A stretch of 64,000 bases of DNA from Rhizobium esperanzae (GTDB lineage Bacteria > Pseudomonadota > Alphaproteobacteria > Rhizobiales > Rhizobiaceae). The notes under the pieces were generated by a model, which did not search any database, was not told the DNA's origin, and saw only the letters and a list, made by a program, of their open reading frames with translations. Where the stretch lies: assembly GCF_014197615.1 (NCBI RefSeq), contig NZ_JACIFY010000016.1, positions 1 through 64,000 on the forward strand, given 5' to 3'. Below are positions 31,747-40,445 of the stretch, in pieces (the first letter of the stretch is position 1; each line of letters starts with the position of its first letter). A program made the translations under genes and the position numbers.

Positions 31747-31764
31747 TATGGATTTCTATCCATA
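31747..31764. promoter_or_regulatory. Candidate GntR-type operator
   Basis: TATGGATTTCTATCCATA is a perfect inverted repeat with 7-base arms and a 4-base spacer, 15 bases upstream of the regulator start. A related TATGTATAAAAAACA stretch occurs at 31800, close to the importer start, echoing TATCCATAAAAAACA at 31758. Both lie in the 99-base divergent region. Confidence 0.5.
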
Positions 31765-31831
31765 AAAAACAAGTTGACGTACGTGTATCATATGTTTCTT
31801 ATGTATAAAAAACAGGGGAGGCTAGGGGAAT

Positions 31832-32890
31832 TTGGAGAACTCCGGGATTCTGCCTCAGAATTCGTCTCGGCCTGACGGTTCGCAGGATGAAACCTTCTAT
31901 CCGAGACGATCAGGCGTCACACTGGGATTGAAGCTACTGAGCCTTGGCCCACTGCTGATCCTCGTTATGCTCATTGCCGTCGTCAGTTTGATCACCCCGG
32001 CTTTTCTGAAGCCCGTTAACCTGGGGAACATCCTGGCGCAGACAGCAGTGATCGCTGTTGTGGCGATGGGCCAGCAACTCGTTATCCTGACGCGCGGAAT
32101 CGACCTGTCCGTAGGCTCGAATCTCGCGTTGGCTACGGTCATCGGCGGACTTGTTTACCAACAAGTCGATTCCTCATTTATCGTCATCATGGCCATGCTG
32201 CTGGCAGGTGCTGCCATTGGTGCAATAAACGGGGTGGTCTTCGTCTACGGTAGGCTGCCACACCCTTTTATCATTACACTGGCAACTCTGAGTATCTGCC
32301 GCGGGGTGGCACTTGCATTGGCGCCCGGCCACACGACCATGCGCGGGATGCCTAATGCAGTGACTGCGATCGGTGGCGGTACGACGCTTGGTGTGCCCAA
32401 TTCCTTCTTTATCGTCGGGATGTTCGGGCTTCTTTTTCTGATCCTGACGAAGTCGATGGTCTGCGGCCGATGGATTTATGCGGTCGGCGGCTCGCCGAAC
32501 GCCGCCAGAAGCATGGGTATACCGGTGAGGGGCGTTCTGCTCTCGACCTATGTCGTTTGCGGCTTTTGCGCCGGTGTCGGCGCGGTGCTGCTTGCCGGCC
32601 GGACCGGCGCCGCCTCGCCGATCTATGGTAATCTCCTGGAACTCGACACGATTGCTGCGGTGATTATCGGTGGCGCCAGCTTCCTTGGCGGACGAGGACA
32701 CCTCGGCCACGCCCTGATCGGCGCCGTGCTGATCGGCGTCATCCGCAATGCCCTTAACCTTCTCGGCGTCGACGTCTTCTTTCAGATGATTGCGATTGGG
32801 CTTGTCATCGTCATCGCCGTAGAGGCTGACGTGCTTCGTAACCATCTCGAGGCCCGTGCACGCGTGCTTCAAGCGGCGGCAGTACAATGA
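31832..32890 (+). CDS. Sugar ABC transporter permease
   Basis: A 352-residue BPD_transp_2 permease like RbsC/XylH. A 33-residue polar N-terminus is followed by hydrophobic helices starting LLILVMLIAVVSLITPAFL, the conserved LVILTRGIDLSVGSNLALA, and YAVGGSPNAARSMGIPV. The start is a TTG at 31832 preceded by AGGGGAA, which fits; no ATG in frame lies before the first helix. The codon usage looks less GC-rich than in neighbouring lipid A genes. Here the permease is the first gene of its operon and the binding protein is last. Confidence 0.9.
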   Translation: MENSGILPQNSSRPDGSQDETFYPRRSGVTLGLKLLSLGPLLILVMLIAVVSLITPAFLKPVNLGNILAQTAVIAVVAMGQQLVILTRGIDLSVGSNLALATVIGGLVYQQVDSSFIVIMAMLLAGAAIGAINGVVFVYGRLPHPFIITLATLSICRGVALALAPGHTTMRGMPNAVTAIGGGTTLGVPNSFFIVGMFGLLFLILTKSMVCGRWIYAVGGSPNAARSMGIPVRGVLLSTYVVCGFCAGVGAVLLAGRTGAASPIYGNLLELDTIAAVIIGGASFLGGRGHLGHALIGAVLIGVIRNALNLLGVDVFFQMIAIGLVIVIAVEADVLRNHLEARARVLQAAAVQ

Positions 32891-33651
32891 ACCCGACATC
32901 CACCGCACCGGCACTTTCTGTTCGAAACGCCCAGAAGCGCTTCGGCGCAATCCACGCCCTGAAAAATGTAAGCTTTGACGCTTATTCAGGTGAGGTAACT
33001 GCTCTCCTGGGTGACAACGGCGCCGGCAAGTCGACGCTCGTCAAATGCATCAGCGGGCTTCATAATCTCGACGAAGGAGAGATCCTCGTGGATGGTTCTC
33101 CGGTATCGCTCCATTCAGCGGCGGCCGCCCGCCGCGCCGGTATCGAAACCGTCTACCAGGATCTGGCGCTTTTCGACAATCTGACACCCGTGCAGAATTT
33201 CTACTGCGGGCGAGAAATTTCTTTCCCCTCCTGGTTGCCGCGTCCGCTCCGCTTTCTGAGGACGGGCGAAATGAAGCGGGAAGCAGCGAGCGTCATCGAT
33301 CGCTTGAAGGTTAAGTTGCCGAGGTTTGACGCACCGGTCGCGCTGATGTCTGGGGGGCAGCGGCAGGCGATCGCGGTCGCACGCGCCATTGTTTTTGCCC
33401 GCAAGCTGGTGATTCTTGACGAACCTACGGCAGCCCTCGGCCTTCGCGAGTCTCGCCAGGTCCTTGATATTATCGGTCAGCTCAAAGCCGACGGCAATGC
33501 CGTGATCATCATCACCCACAATATGGAACACGTCGTCGAAATCGCTGATCGGGCGGTTGTCCTGCGGCAGGGTCGCAAGGTGGGGGAAGTGAAGCCAACC
33601 GAAGCGAACAAGCAGGACATTGTCGCAATGATTGTCGGCGCCGAGGCTTGA
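32887..33651 (+). CDS. Sugar ABC transporter ATP-binding protein
   Basis: A 254-residue single-domain ATPase. Walker A is LLGDNGAGKSTLVKC near residue 45, the signature is LMSGGQRQAIAVARA, Walker B is KLVILDEPTAALG, and the switch His is in IIITHNMEH. The ATG overlaps the permease stop (ATGA), indicating translational coupling. It energises the adjacent permease. Confidence 0.93.
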   Translation: MNPTSTAPALSVRNAQKRFGAIHALKNVSFDAYSGEVTALLGDNGAGKSTLVKCISGLHNLDEGEILVDGSPVSLHSAAAARRAGIETVYQDLALFDNLTPVQNFYCGREISFPSWLPRPLRFLRTGEMKREAASVIDRLKVKLPRFDAPVALMSGGQRQAIAVARAIVFARKLVILDEPTAALGLRESRQVLDIIGQLKADGNAVIIITHNMEHVVEIADRAVVLRQGRKVGEVKPTEANKQDIVAMIVGAEA

Positions 33652-33728
33652 CGAGATCGCTGCTTCGTTCGGGCAGCGGACAACGAGATCGCCCTAGAGG
33701 AGGGCGGTCGAAAATGGGAGGTGTAATC

Positions 33729-34646
33729 ATGAAATCGCAATCCCTACTGGGAGCTGTCGCGCTCCTGGTCGTCGCTGTAGTCCCGTGCCTGGCGCAGGAG
33801 CCGGTGAAGCTCGGCTTTATAACCAAATTCCCTGTGCCGTTCTTCGCAACAATGGAGAACGCCGCCAAAGATTATGCAAAGAGAAATCCTGGCGTCGAGA
33901 TCATCTATGGGCAAGGGACGTCCGCAACCGACATCGAGGGCCAGATTGCACAGATCGAGTCCATGGTAACACGCGGCGTGCAGGGCATTGCCCTCACGCC
34001 CGTCGATCCCACGGTATCCACTGCCCTCGACAAGGCGGTGGCGGCCGGTATCAAGGTCGTGCTGATGGATAACAATATTCCGGATTGGAACGGCAGGACG
34101 GCGCTTGCCACGACCAATAACTTCGCCGCAGGCAAAATTGCCGGGGAATATCTCAAAACTGTTCTTAAAGCCGGCGACACGCTCGGAATTCTTGAGGGTG
34201 TGCCTGGTGTGCCGGCGCTTGATGATCGAGTGAAGGGCATGCTTGAGGGGCTGAATGGACTTGACGTTAAGATCGTCGGGAAAGGCGCAACAAATTGCAC
34301 CGAGGAACTCGGGATCAGTGTCGCCGAGGATCTGCTTACGAAAAACCCGGACCTCAAGGCCATTTATGCCGCTTGCGGCCCGCCCGCTGCTGGTGCGGCA
34401 CGCGCGATCAAGAACGCTGGCATTGCCAATGATAAGATTGTGCTGGTCGGTTTCGATTTCTGCTGCGGCGAAGAGGAGGCGCTGAAGAATGGAATCGAGG
34501 ATGCATCGGTGGCGCAGTTTCCCACCAAGATGGCGGAACTGGGTGTAGATGCGCTGGTAAAGTCGATTCGCGGAGAAAAGGTCGAGTCTTTGATCGACTC
34601 CGGCGCTGCGCTCGTGACGCCTGAGAACATGTCCAAATTCAAGTAA
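33729..34646 (+). CDS. Sugar ABC transporter substrate-binding protein
   Basis: A 305-residue periplasmic binding protein of the ribose/xylose type. The signal peptide ends near residue 22 (VVPCLAQ, Cys at 20 is not in a clear lipobox). The mature part has GFITKFPVPFFATMENAAKD, GQGTSATDIEGQIAQIE, VQGIALTPVDPTVSTALDKA and the hinge segment VLVGFDFCCGEEE, where an unusual Cys-Cys pair occurs. GGGAGG precedes ATG 33729. It is the last gene of the second importer. The ligand is unknown, and no catabolic enzyme is co-encoded. Confidence 0.92.
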   Translation: MKSQSLLGAVALLVVAVVPCLAQEPVKLGFITKFPVPFFATMENAAKDYAKRNPGVEIIYGQGTSATDIEGQIAQIESMVTRGVQGIALTPVDPTVSTALDKAVAAGIKVVLMDNNIPDWNGRTALATTNNFAAGKIAGEYLKTVLKAGDTLGILEGVPGVPALDDRVKGMLEGLNGLDVKIVGKGATNCTEELGISVAEDLLTKNPDLKAIYAACGPPAAGAARAIKNAGIANDKIVLVGFDFCCGEEEALKNGIEDASVAQFPTKMAELGVDALVKSIRGEKVESLIDSGAALVTPENMSKFK

Positions 34647-34703
34647 GTCGTTGCCGCTCTGTGCAGCCTGCATAGGGCGCATATGGACCTTTGCGAAGCA
34701 AAC

Positions 34704-34726
34704 GGCCCGTCCTTCACGGGCGGGCC
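34704..34726. terminator. Terminator between binding protein and DUF2093
   Basis: GGCCCGTCC-TTCAC-GGGCGGGCC forms a 9-pair stem with one G-U pair. It is placed between two convergent genes. On the minus strand it is followed by GTTTGCTT, a short T-rich tract. Confidence 0.6.
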
Positions 34727-34755
34727 GGATCTATGGTTCCTCGAACGCGGCCGCT

Positions 34756-34986
34756 TTAACGCCGCTGGTTCGGCAGCACGCCGGCGCGTTTGTCGGCTTC
34801 TACAGCCGAGATCACGTCGGCATAGGGTTCCTGGCGGGCGACGCTCCAGTAGCGCAGCTCGTCGAGAGGGACCTGTTTTCCCGTCATCGCGCAGACGACA
34901 TAAGAGCCGGGCGAGAGAATCTGGAAATCGCCATCGAGATACCGGATCTTCGCTTCGCGGTTTCCGTGCCCTTCGAACAAATTCAT
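34756..34986 (-). CDS. DUF2093 family protein
   Basis: A 76-residue protein matching DUF2093 closely: EAKIRYLDGDFQILSPGSYV followed by VCAMTGKQVPLDELRYWSVA and RQEPY. The Cys and the LDELRYWSVARQE block are the family signature. The family occurs in Rhizobiales beside mutL and lpxK. Function is unknown. It lies 67 bases downstream of mutL on the same strand. Confidence 0.9.
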   Translation of the reverse strand: MNLFEGHGNREAKIRYLDGDFQILSPGSYVVCAMTGKQVPLDELRYWSVARQEPYADVISAVEADKRAGVLPNQRR

Positions 34987-35053
34987 GCGCTCCGTTCCCT
35001 GCAGCCTGTCATGCGTCTGCCATACTCCCGCACAGGCGGCTTTTCCAGCTTTT

Positions 35054-36856
35054 TTAGCTTCTGCCGAAAAGCCGCTCGATATCGCTGAGCTTCAATTCGA
35101 TATAGGTCGGCCGGCCATGATTGCATTGGCCGGAGCCGGGCGTCACTTCCATTTCGCGCAGCAGCGCGTTCATCTCCTCCGGCCGCAGCCGCCGCCCGGA
35201 GCGCACCGATCCGTGGCAGGCCATGGTCGCCGCCACATATTCGAGCTTCGCCGACAGGCCCGACGCCGTGTCCCATTCGGCGATCTCGTCGGCAAGCTGG
35301 CGGATCAGGCCATGCGCGTCGACCTCGCCGAGCATGGCCGGCGTCTCCCGCACGGCAATCGCCCCGGGGCCGAAACGCTCGATCGACAGGCCGAGTTCGG
35401 AAAGCTCGGCAGCATGCTGCATCAGCCTGTCGCAATCCTCTTCCGGAATGTCGATGATCTCGGGGATGAGCAGCACCTGCGAGGCGAGCCGCTTCGAATG
35501 CAGCGCCTTGCGCATCGCCTCGAACACCAGCCGCTCATGCGCGGCATGCTGGTCGACGATGACGAGCCCGTCCTCGGTCTGGGCGACGATGTAATTTGCA
35601 TGGATCTGCGCCCGCGCTGCGCCGAGCGGATAGCGCGCGGTCGGTTCGGGAGCGGCCGGCTGCGGCGAAAATTGCGGCTCGGCCCGCGCGGTCGGCATCG
35701 ACAGTCCGTCGAAGGAGGCCTGTGGCCGTTCACTGAGCCCCGTTGTCGGCTGATAGGGCCGCGACGGCGAGGTCTCGGCCGACCATGCCGTCTGCGGCCG
35801 CGGCGCGTAGGACTGAAAGCCGGGGCGGAAGGCGCGCAGCATATCGCTCGCCCCCGTCGTTGCCGCCCGGCTGCCGTCTCGCGCGAGCGCCTCGCGGACG
35901 GCGCCGACGATCAGGCCGCGCACCAGGCCGGGATCGCGGAAGCGCACGTCGGATTTGGCCGGATGGACGTTGACGTCGACGAGAGCCGGATCGAGCGTGA
36001 TCGACAGCACCGCTACCGGGTAGCGTCCTGACGGGATCGTCTCGGCATAGGCGCCGCGGATAGCCGAAAGGATGAGCTTGTCCTGCACCGGCCGGCCGTT
36101 GACGAAGGCATATTGATGGGCGGAGTTGCCGCGGTTGAAGGTCGGCACGCCGGCAAAGCCGGTGAGCGCGATCTCCTCGCGCACGGCGTCGAGCGCAATG
36201 GCGTTGTCGCGGAATTCCTTGCCGAGCACCTGCGCCATGCGCGCCAGGTGATCGTCTCCGGTTGCCGGAAATTCCAGCGTTGCGCGGTCCGAGCCCGACA
36301 GCACGAAGCGCACAGCGGGAAAGGCGATCGCCATGCGCTTGACGATTTCGGTAATGGCGCCGGCCTCGGCCTTTTCCGTCTTCAGGAATTTGAGCCGCGC
36401 GGGTGTGGCAAAGAACAGGTCGCGCACTTCGACGATCGTGCCGGGATTGGCGGCGGCCGGGCGCATATGCGCGATCTTGCCGGCGATCACGGCGATCTCG
36501 TGACCGCCGGCGCTGTCGCGCCTGCGGCTGGCGATGCTGAGCCTTGCGACCGAGCCGATCGAGGGCAGCGCCTCGCCGCGGAAGCCGAGCGTGCGGATAT
36601 CCTCGAGCGTGTCGGATAATTTCGAGGTGCAGTGGCGCCGGACTGCCAGTTCCAGATCGGCCGCGTCCATGCCCGAGCCGTTGTCGCTGACGCGCAAGAG
36701 CGCCTTGCCGCCGCCTGACGTCGCGATCTCGATGCGGGTTGCGCCGGCATCGAGCGCGTTTTCGATCAGTTCCTTGGCAGCGCTCGCCGGCCGTTCGATG
36801 ACTTCGCCGGCGGCGATCTGATTGATGAGCGTTTCGGAAAGCTGTCTGATGGCCAT
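35054..36856 (-). CDS. mutL: DNA mismatch repair protein MutL
   Basis: A 600-residue MutL. The N-terminal GHKL ATPase has INQIAAGEVIERPASAAKEL, DNGSGM, and GFRGEALPSIGSV. A Pro/Ala-rich linker spans about residues 330-395. The C-terminal dimerisation domain carries the endonuclease motif DQHAAHERLVFE near residue 434, plus ATMACHGSVRSGRRL and CNHGRP. It is thus a nicking-type MutL, as expected in a lineage without MutH. It coordinates MutS recognition with strand excision. No mutS is in the window. Confidence 0.97.
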   Translation of the reverse strand: MAIRQLSETLINQIAAGEVIERPASAAKELIENALDAGATRIEIATSGGGKALLRVSDNGSGMDAADLELAVRRHCTSKLSDTLEDIRTLGFRGEALPSIGSVARLSIASRRRDSAGGHEIAVIAGKIAHMRPAAANPGTIVEVRDLFFATPARLKFLKTEKAEAGAITEIVKRMAIAFPAVRFVLSGSDRATLEFPATGDDHLARMAQVLGKEFRDNAIALDAVREEIALTGFAGVPTFNRGNSAHQYAFVNGRPVQDKLILSAIRGAYAETIPSGRYPVAVLSITLDPALVDVNVHPAKSDVRFRDPGLVRGLIVGAVREALARDGSRAATTGASDMLRAFRPGFQSYAPRPQTAWSAETSPSRPYQPTTGLSERPQASFDGLSMPTARAEPQFSPQPAAPEPTARYPLGAARAQIHANYIVAQTEDGLVIVDQHAAHERLVFEAMRKALHSKRLASQVLLIPEIIDIPEEDCDRLMQHAAELSELGLSIERFGPGAIAVRETPAMLGEVDAHGLIRQLADEIAEWDTASGLSAKLEYVAATMACHGSVRSGRRLRPEEMNALLREMEVTPGSGQCNHGRPTYIELKLSDIERLFGRS

Positions 36857-36950
36857 GGGCTATTTTCGAGGATTCGGGGCTCGGAGGGAAGGGGCTTCGA
36901 CAGGCTTTCCCAAAGCGTGATCCGGGCGTCTGTCCAAACTTGGGGGTCGA

Positions 36951-37055
36951 TAGAGCAATTCCGTTTTCTTCGAATCACGGAGTTGCTCTATCTCTTTGTT
37001 TTCTCGCAATTCCGGACGCAAGAACCGCTGCACACTTTTGCTGGAATTGCTCTAT
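36951..37055. repeat. Two palindromic repeats of the GCAATTCC family
   Basis: The first palindrome (36951-36990) has arms TAGAGCAATTCCG and CGGAGTTGCTCTA with one mismatch. The second (37006-37050) has arms GCAATTCC and GGAATTGC; its right part read in reverse matches the elements at 21820 and 26185. They lie between mutL and the divergent PAS-REC gene and may overlap promoter sequences. Confidence 0.75.
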
Positions 37056-37142
37056 TGTTAAGCCGGTCTTAACATAAAAATGGCATTTCTATTCATATAC
37101 CTCCGGAAGCCGCGAAATCGAACAGATGTGGGACGCAATGGA

Positions 37143-38888
37143 ATGAGTGCCGGCTTCGAAAAGGCGGACACATCATCGGAAACCGACGGGATTTCCGCCG
37201 ACGCCGATCTGCAGACGGCGCTTTTCGATGCGGTGTGCGACAGCCTTTCGGCCGCTTTCATCATCTACGACAAGAACGATCATCTGATCTTCGCAAGCCG
37301 CCAGACGCTGCAATTCTTCCCGTTGCCGCCTGAGATGCTGAAGCCCGGCACGCGGCTTCGCGATTTCCTCGGCGCGGTCTACGACACCGGCATTCGCCAG
37401 CAATACGACGTCAAGCAGCGCGGATCGCTCAGCCGCGAGGACTGGCTGTCGCAGAAAATCGCCTCGCATTGGCGCGAGCGCTTCGAATCCGTCGAGCGCC
37501 ACGGCGCCGACAGCTGGGTCCGTTTCGCCAAGCGCAGGCTGCCGGGCGGTTACGGCGTCACCATCATTTCCGATATTTCCGAGGACAAGAAGCGCGAAGA
37601 GCAATGGCGCTCGGACCTGGAGCGCGTGCAGCTCACCGAGGATATTCTCGACAATCTGCCGTTCCCGCTGTTCGTCAAGGACCGCAACCTCACCTATGTC
37701 GCGGTCAACCTTGCCTTCTGCGAGAAATATCAGACGACCGCCGACGAGGTGCTCGGGCGCAAGAGCGCCGATCTTTTTTCCGACGAGATCGCCAAGCGTT
37801 TCGAAGAAAGCGACCGTCACGTGCTGGAGACCGGCGAGATGTCGATCTCCCGCCAGCGGCAGATCTCCCGCGACGGCATCGAGCGCGATATCGTCAGCCG
37901 CAAGCACCGCATCGGCAAGCCGGGCCGCTATTTCCTGGTATCGACCATGCAGGACCTGCCGCGCGACGGCGCGGATCTCGAGGAGTTCGGTCGCGCATCG
38001 GCGATCACCACCTCGAGCAATCAAAGCTACCGCCGGGCCTATGTGCCGATGCCGAGCGCCGTCGAACGCCGCGAGCCGGCGGCGATGGAAGCGATCGTTC
38101 CGGAGAATTTCTCCGGCCGCAAGGTCCTCGTCGTCACGGCAGACCTCGCCGCCGAGACCGCCGCTTTGCGCACACTGTCGAAATACGGTTTCGAATCCTG
38201 CTCGGTCCGCGGCGAGGACGAGGAGGAGCGGTTCCTGGAAATCGCCACCTCCTCCGGCATCTCGCTCGATCTGCTGATCATCGACAATCAGATGGGCATG
38301 CGCTGCCTGGAACTCGCCGAGCAATACGGCATCCCGTCGCTTGTCATGGACGGCTTCCAGATCGCCAACGAGCTCACCTTCCAGATCGCCCGCCATTTCA
38401 ACCGCAACAGCCGCAACGGCGGCACCGGCGCGGATACGGATTGGGAAATCAGCATTTCCGACGATGTGGTCGGCCTGCAGGTTCTCGTCGCCGAAGACAA
38501 TGATATCAACCAGATCGTTTTTTCGCAGATCCTGGAAGGCCTCGGTTATCGCCATATGATCGCGGCGACCGGCGACGAGGCCGTGCGCCTCTGGGCCGAA
38601 CACCGGCCGCAGATCGTGCTGATGGATATTTCCCTACCAGGCTTCAACGGCTTCGAGGCCGCCCGCCTGATCCGGCAGATGGAGGAAGCCGGCAGCGCAA
38701 CCCGCACCCCGATCATCGGCGTTCTCACCCAGGCCTTCGAAAGAGACCGCGCCGAATGCGTCAAAGCGGGCATGGACGATGTCATCATGAAACCCGTCAG
38801 CCCCGACATGCTCGAGGCCGTATTTCAGAAACACCTGATGGATGAGGCCATGCGCGCCGCCGCGGCTGCGGGATCGCGACATACCTGA
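37143..38888 (+). CDS. PAS-PAS-REC-REC signalling protein without kinase domain
   Basis: A 581-residue cytoplasmic protein. Residues 20-150 form a PAS_7-like domain (SAAFIIYDKNDHLIFAS), and residues 155-285 a second PAS (DNLPFPLFVKDRNLTYVAVN). Residues 322-430 look like a degenerate receiver (GRKVLVVTADLAAETAALRT, LLIIDNQMG) whose Asp pocket is incomplete. Residues 444-575 are a canonical receiver with VLVAEDNDINQIVF, the phospho-acceptor Asp in VLMDISLPGFNGFEA near residue 494, and a KPVS Lys. No HisKA/HATPase lies between PAS and REC, unlike hybrid kinases. It may receive phosphate from another kinase. The GGDEF-EAL gene follows 140 bases downstream. Confidence 0.85.
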   Translation: MSAGFEKADTSSETDGISADADLQTALFDAVCDSLSAAFIIYDKNDHLIFASRQTLQFFPLPPEMLKPGTRLRDFLGAVYDTGIRQQYDVKQRGSLSREDWLSQKIASHWRERFESVERHGADSWVRFAKRRLPGGYGVTIISDISEDKKREEQWRSDLERVQLTEDILDNLPFPLFVKDRNLTYVAVNLAFCEKYQTTADEVLGRKSADLFSDEIAKRFEESDRHVLETGEMSISRQRQISRDGIERDIVSRKHRIGKPGRYFLVSTMQDLPRDGADLEEFGRASAITTSSNQSYRRAYVPMPSAVERREPAAMEAIVPENFSGRKVLVVTADLAAETAALRTLSKYGFESCSVRGEDEEERFLEIATSSGISLDLLIIDNQMGMRCLELAEQYGIPSLVMDGFQIANELTFQIARHFNRNSRNGGTGADTDWEISISDDVVGLQVLVAEDNDINQIVFSQILEGLGYRHMIAATGDEAVRLWAEHRPQIVLMDISLPGFNGFEAARLIRQMEEAGSATRTPIIGVLTQAFERDRAECVKAGMDDVIMKPVSPDMLEAVFQKHLMDEAMRAAAAAGSRHT

Positions 38889-39028
38889 AAACAAACAGAT
38901 TTAATCCGGCATACCCGTCAACTCCCCAGATTTAGGGCGCTTCAAGCGACAATGCCCGCTGATTTACTATCGAATTGTTAAGACATGCCGGTCATTCTTT
39001 GCATGGCGCGGGAAAGCTCGGGTGGAGA

Positions 39029-40390
39029 ATGAAATCGGCGGAAACAGCTTTCTTGACCGTCGGTCAGAATGAGCTTCAGGCGATGGCCTATACCGATCCG
39101 CTGACCGGATTGGGAAATCGCAATCGCCTGCGGGACAAGGTCTTGCAGATCTCCTCCGAACGCGCCAGCGATCCGGCCCCCTTCACCATCGGCATTGCCA
39201 ATCTCGACAGTTTCAAGCCGATCAACGATCTCTTCGGCTCGACGGCCGGCGATGAAATCCTGTGCCAGGTCGCCCATCGTCTCCGCGCCTGCATTCCGGA
39301 TGGAGCCTTGGTCACCCGCCATGACGGCGATGAATTCGCCTTCGTGCTGCCGCTGATTTTCGAGCGCGCAAGTGCCGAGAAATTCGGCCAGATGATCCGC
39401 GAGGTGCTGTCGGCCCCCTATGATCTCGGCGACCGCAATGTCCGTCTCTCCGCCTCCCTCGGCTTTGCCATCTACCCGTTCGCCGGCGAGGATTGCGAGG
39501 AACTGCTGAAGAGTGCGGAAACCGCGCTTTACCGTTCCAAGCGCCGCGGCCGCGGCCAGATCACCGTTTATTCGCGCGAGATCGCCCAGGAAATGAAGCG
39601 CGCCACGCAGTTGGAGCAGGCGCTCCGAAACGCCATCATTTCAGACGCGATCGATGTACATTTCCAGCCGATCGTCTCGCTCTCCAACAATCAGGTGGTC
39701 GGCTTCGAGGCGCTCGCCCGCTGGAACGATCCCGATCTCGGCTTCGTCTCGCCCGGCGTCTTCGTGCCGCTCGCCGAAGAGCGCGGCTTCATCGATGCGC
39801 TGTCGGAGGCGCTGCTGCGCAAGGCCGCCGAAGCCGCCCTTTCCTGGCCGCGCGAACTCTTCCTGTCGTTCAATCTCTCCTCGGCCCAGCTGATGGACCC
39901 GGGCACCAGCGGCAGCGTGTTGTCGATCCTCGGCCGAGTCGGCTTCGATCCGCATCGCCTGGAGCTTGAAATCACCGAGACCGCGGTGATGAGCTCGGCC
40001 GATACCGCCCACCGCATCATCGCCGATCTGCGCGCCGCCGGGGTGCGCATTTCGCTCGACGATTTCGGCACCGGCCAATCGAGCCTGGGGCGGCTGCGCG
40101 ACTTCATCTTCGACAAGATCAAGATCGACCGCGCCTTCGTCTCGCGCATCAACTCCGACCGCGCCTCCGAACATATCATCAAGGCGATCCTGACCATGTG
40201 CGACGGCCTGGAGCTGGAAGTCGTGGCCGAAGGCATCGAGGATTATGCCGAGGCGGTGAAGCTGCGCACGCTCGGATGCGGCATGGGCCAGGGTTATCAC
40301 TTCGGCCGTCCGGCGGACGGGATCGCCACACTGCGCTTCCTGCATGAGAATTATTACGATCCGGCCATGGCGGAGCGTGCCAGCGCATAA
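39029..40390 (+). CDS. GGDEF-EAL protein (cyclic-di-GMP turnover)
   Basis: A 453-residue protein. The GGDEF domain (about 20-180) has DPLTGLGNRNRLRDKV and an altered signature RHDGDEFAFV, DGDEF instead of GGDEF; no RxxD inhibitory site is visible. The EAL domain (about 195-445) has GFEALARW, LSFNLSSAQLM, LEITETAVM, ISLDDFGTGQSSL, KIDRAFV and VVAEGIED, so the metal ligands look complete. Phosphodiesterase activity is thus more likely than cyclase activity. No sensor domain precedes GGDEF. ATG 39029 has GGTGGAG just upstream; a TTG at 38975 is less likely. Confidence 0.92.
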   Translation: MKSAETAFLTVGQNELQAMAYTDPLTGLGNRNRLRDKVLQISSERASDPAPFTIGIANLDSFKPINDLFGSTAGDEILCQVAHRLRACIPDGALVTRHDGDEFAFVLPLIFERASAEKFGQMIREVLSAPYDLGDRNVRLSASLGFAIYPFAGEDCEELLKSAETALYRSKRRGRGQITVYSREIAQEMKRATQLEQALRNAIISDAIDVHFQPIVSLSNNQVVGFEALARWNDPDLGFVSPGVFVPLAEERGFIDALSEALLRKAAEAALSWPRELFLSFNLSSAQLMDPGTSGSVLSILGRVGFDPHRLELEITETAVMSSADTAHRIIADLRAAGVRISLDDFGTGQSSLGRLRDFIFDKIKIDRAFVSRINSDRASEHIIKAILTMCDGLELEVVAEGIEDYAEAVKLRTLGCGMGQGYHFGRPADGIATLRFLHENYYDPAMAERASA

Positions 40391-40393
40391 AAC

Positions 40394-40419
40394 GATGGCG
40401 CCCTCCGGGGAGCGCCATC
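40394..40419. terminator. Bidirectional terminator hairpin
   Basis: GATGGCGC and GCGCCATC are perfect 8-base arms around a 10-base GC-rich loop. It lies between the convergent GGDEF-EAL and PRC-barrel genes. On the minus strand a GTTTTATG tract follows. Confidence 0.65.
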
Positions 40420-40445
40420 GCCTACGCTGTACTACCGCGCGCGGT

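Noticed and set aside
37173..38603. 476-residue frame opposite the PAS-REC gene
   Set aside because: Antisense to a protein with clear PAS and receiver domains; no motif of its own.
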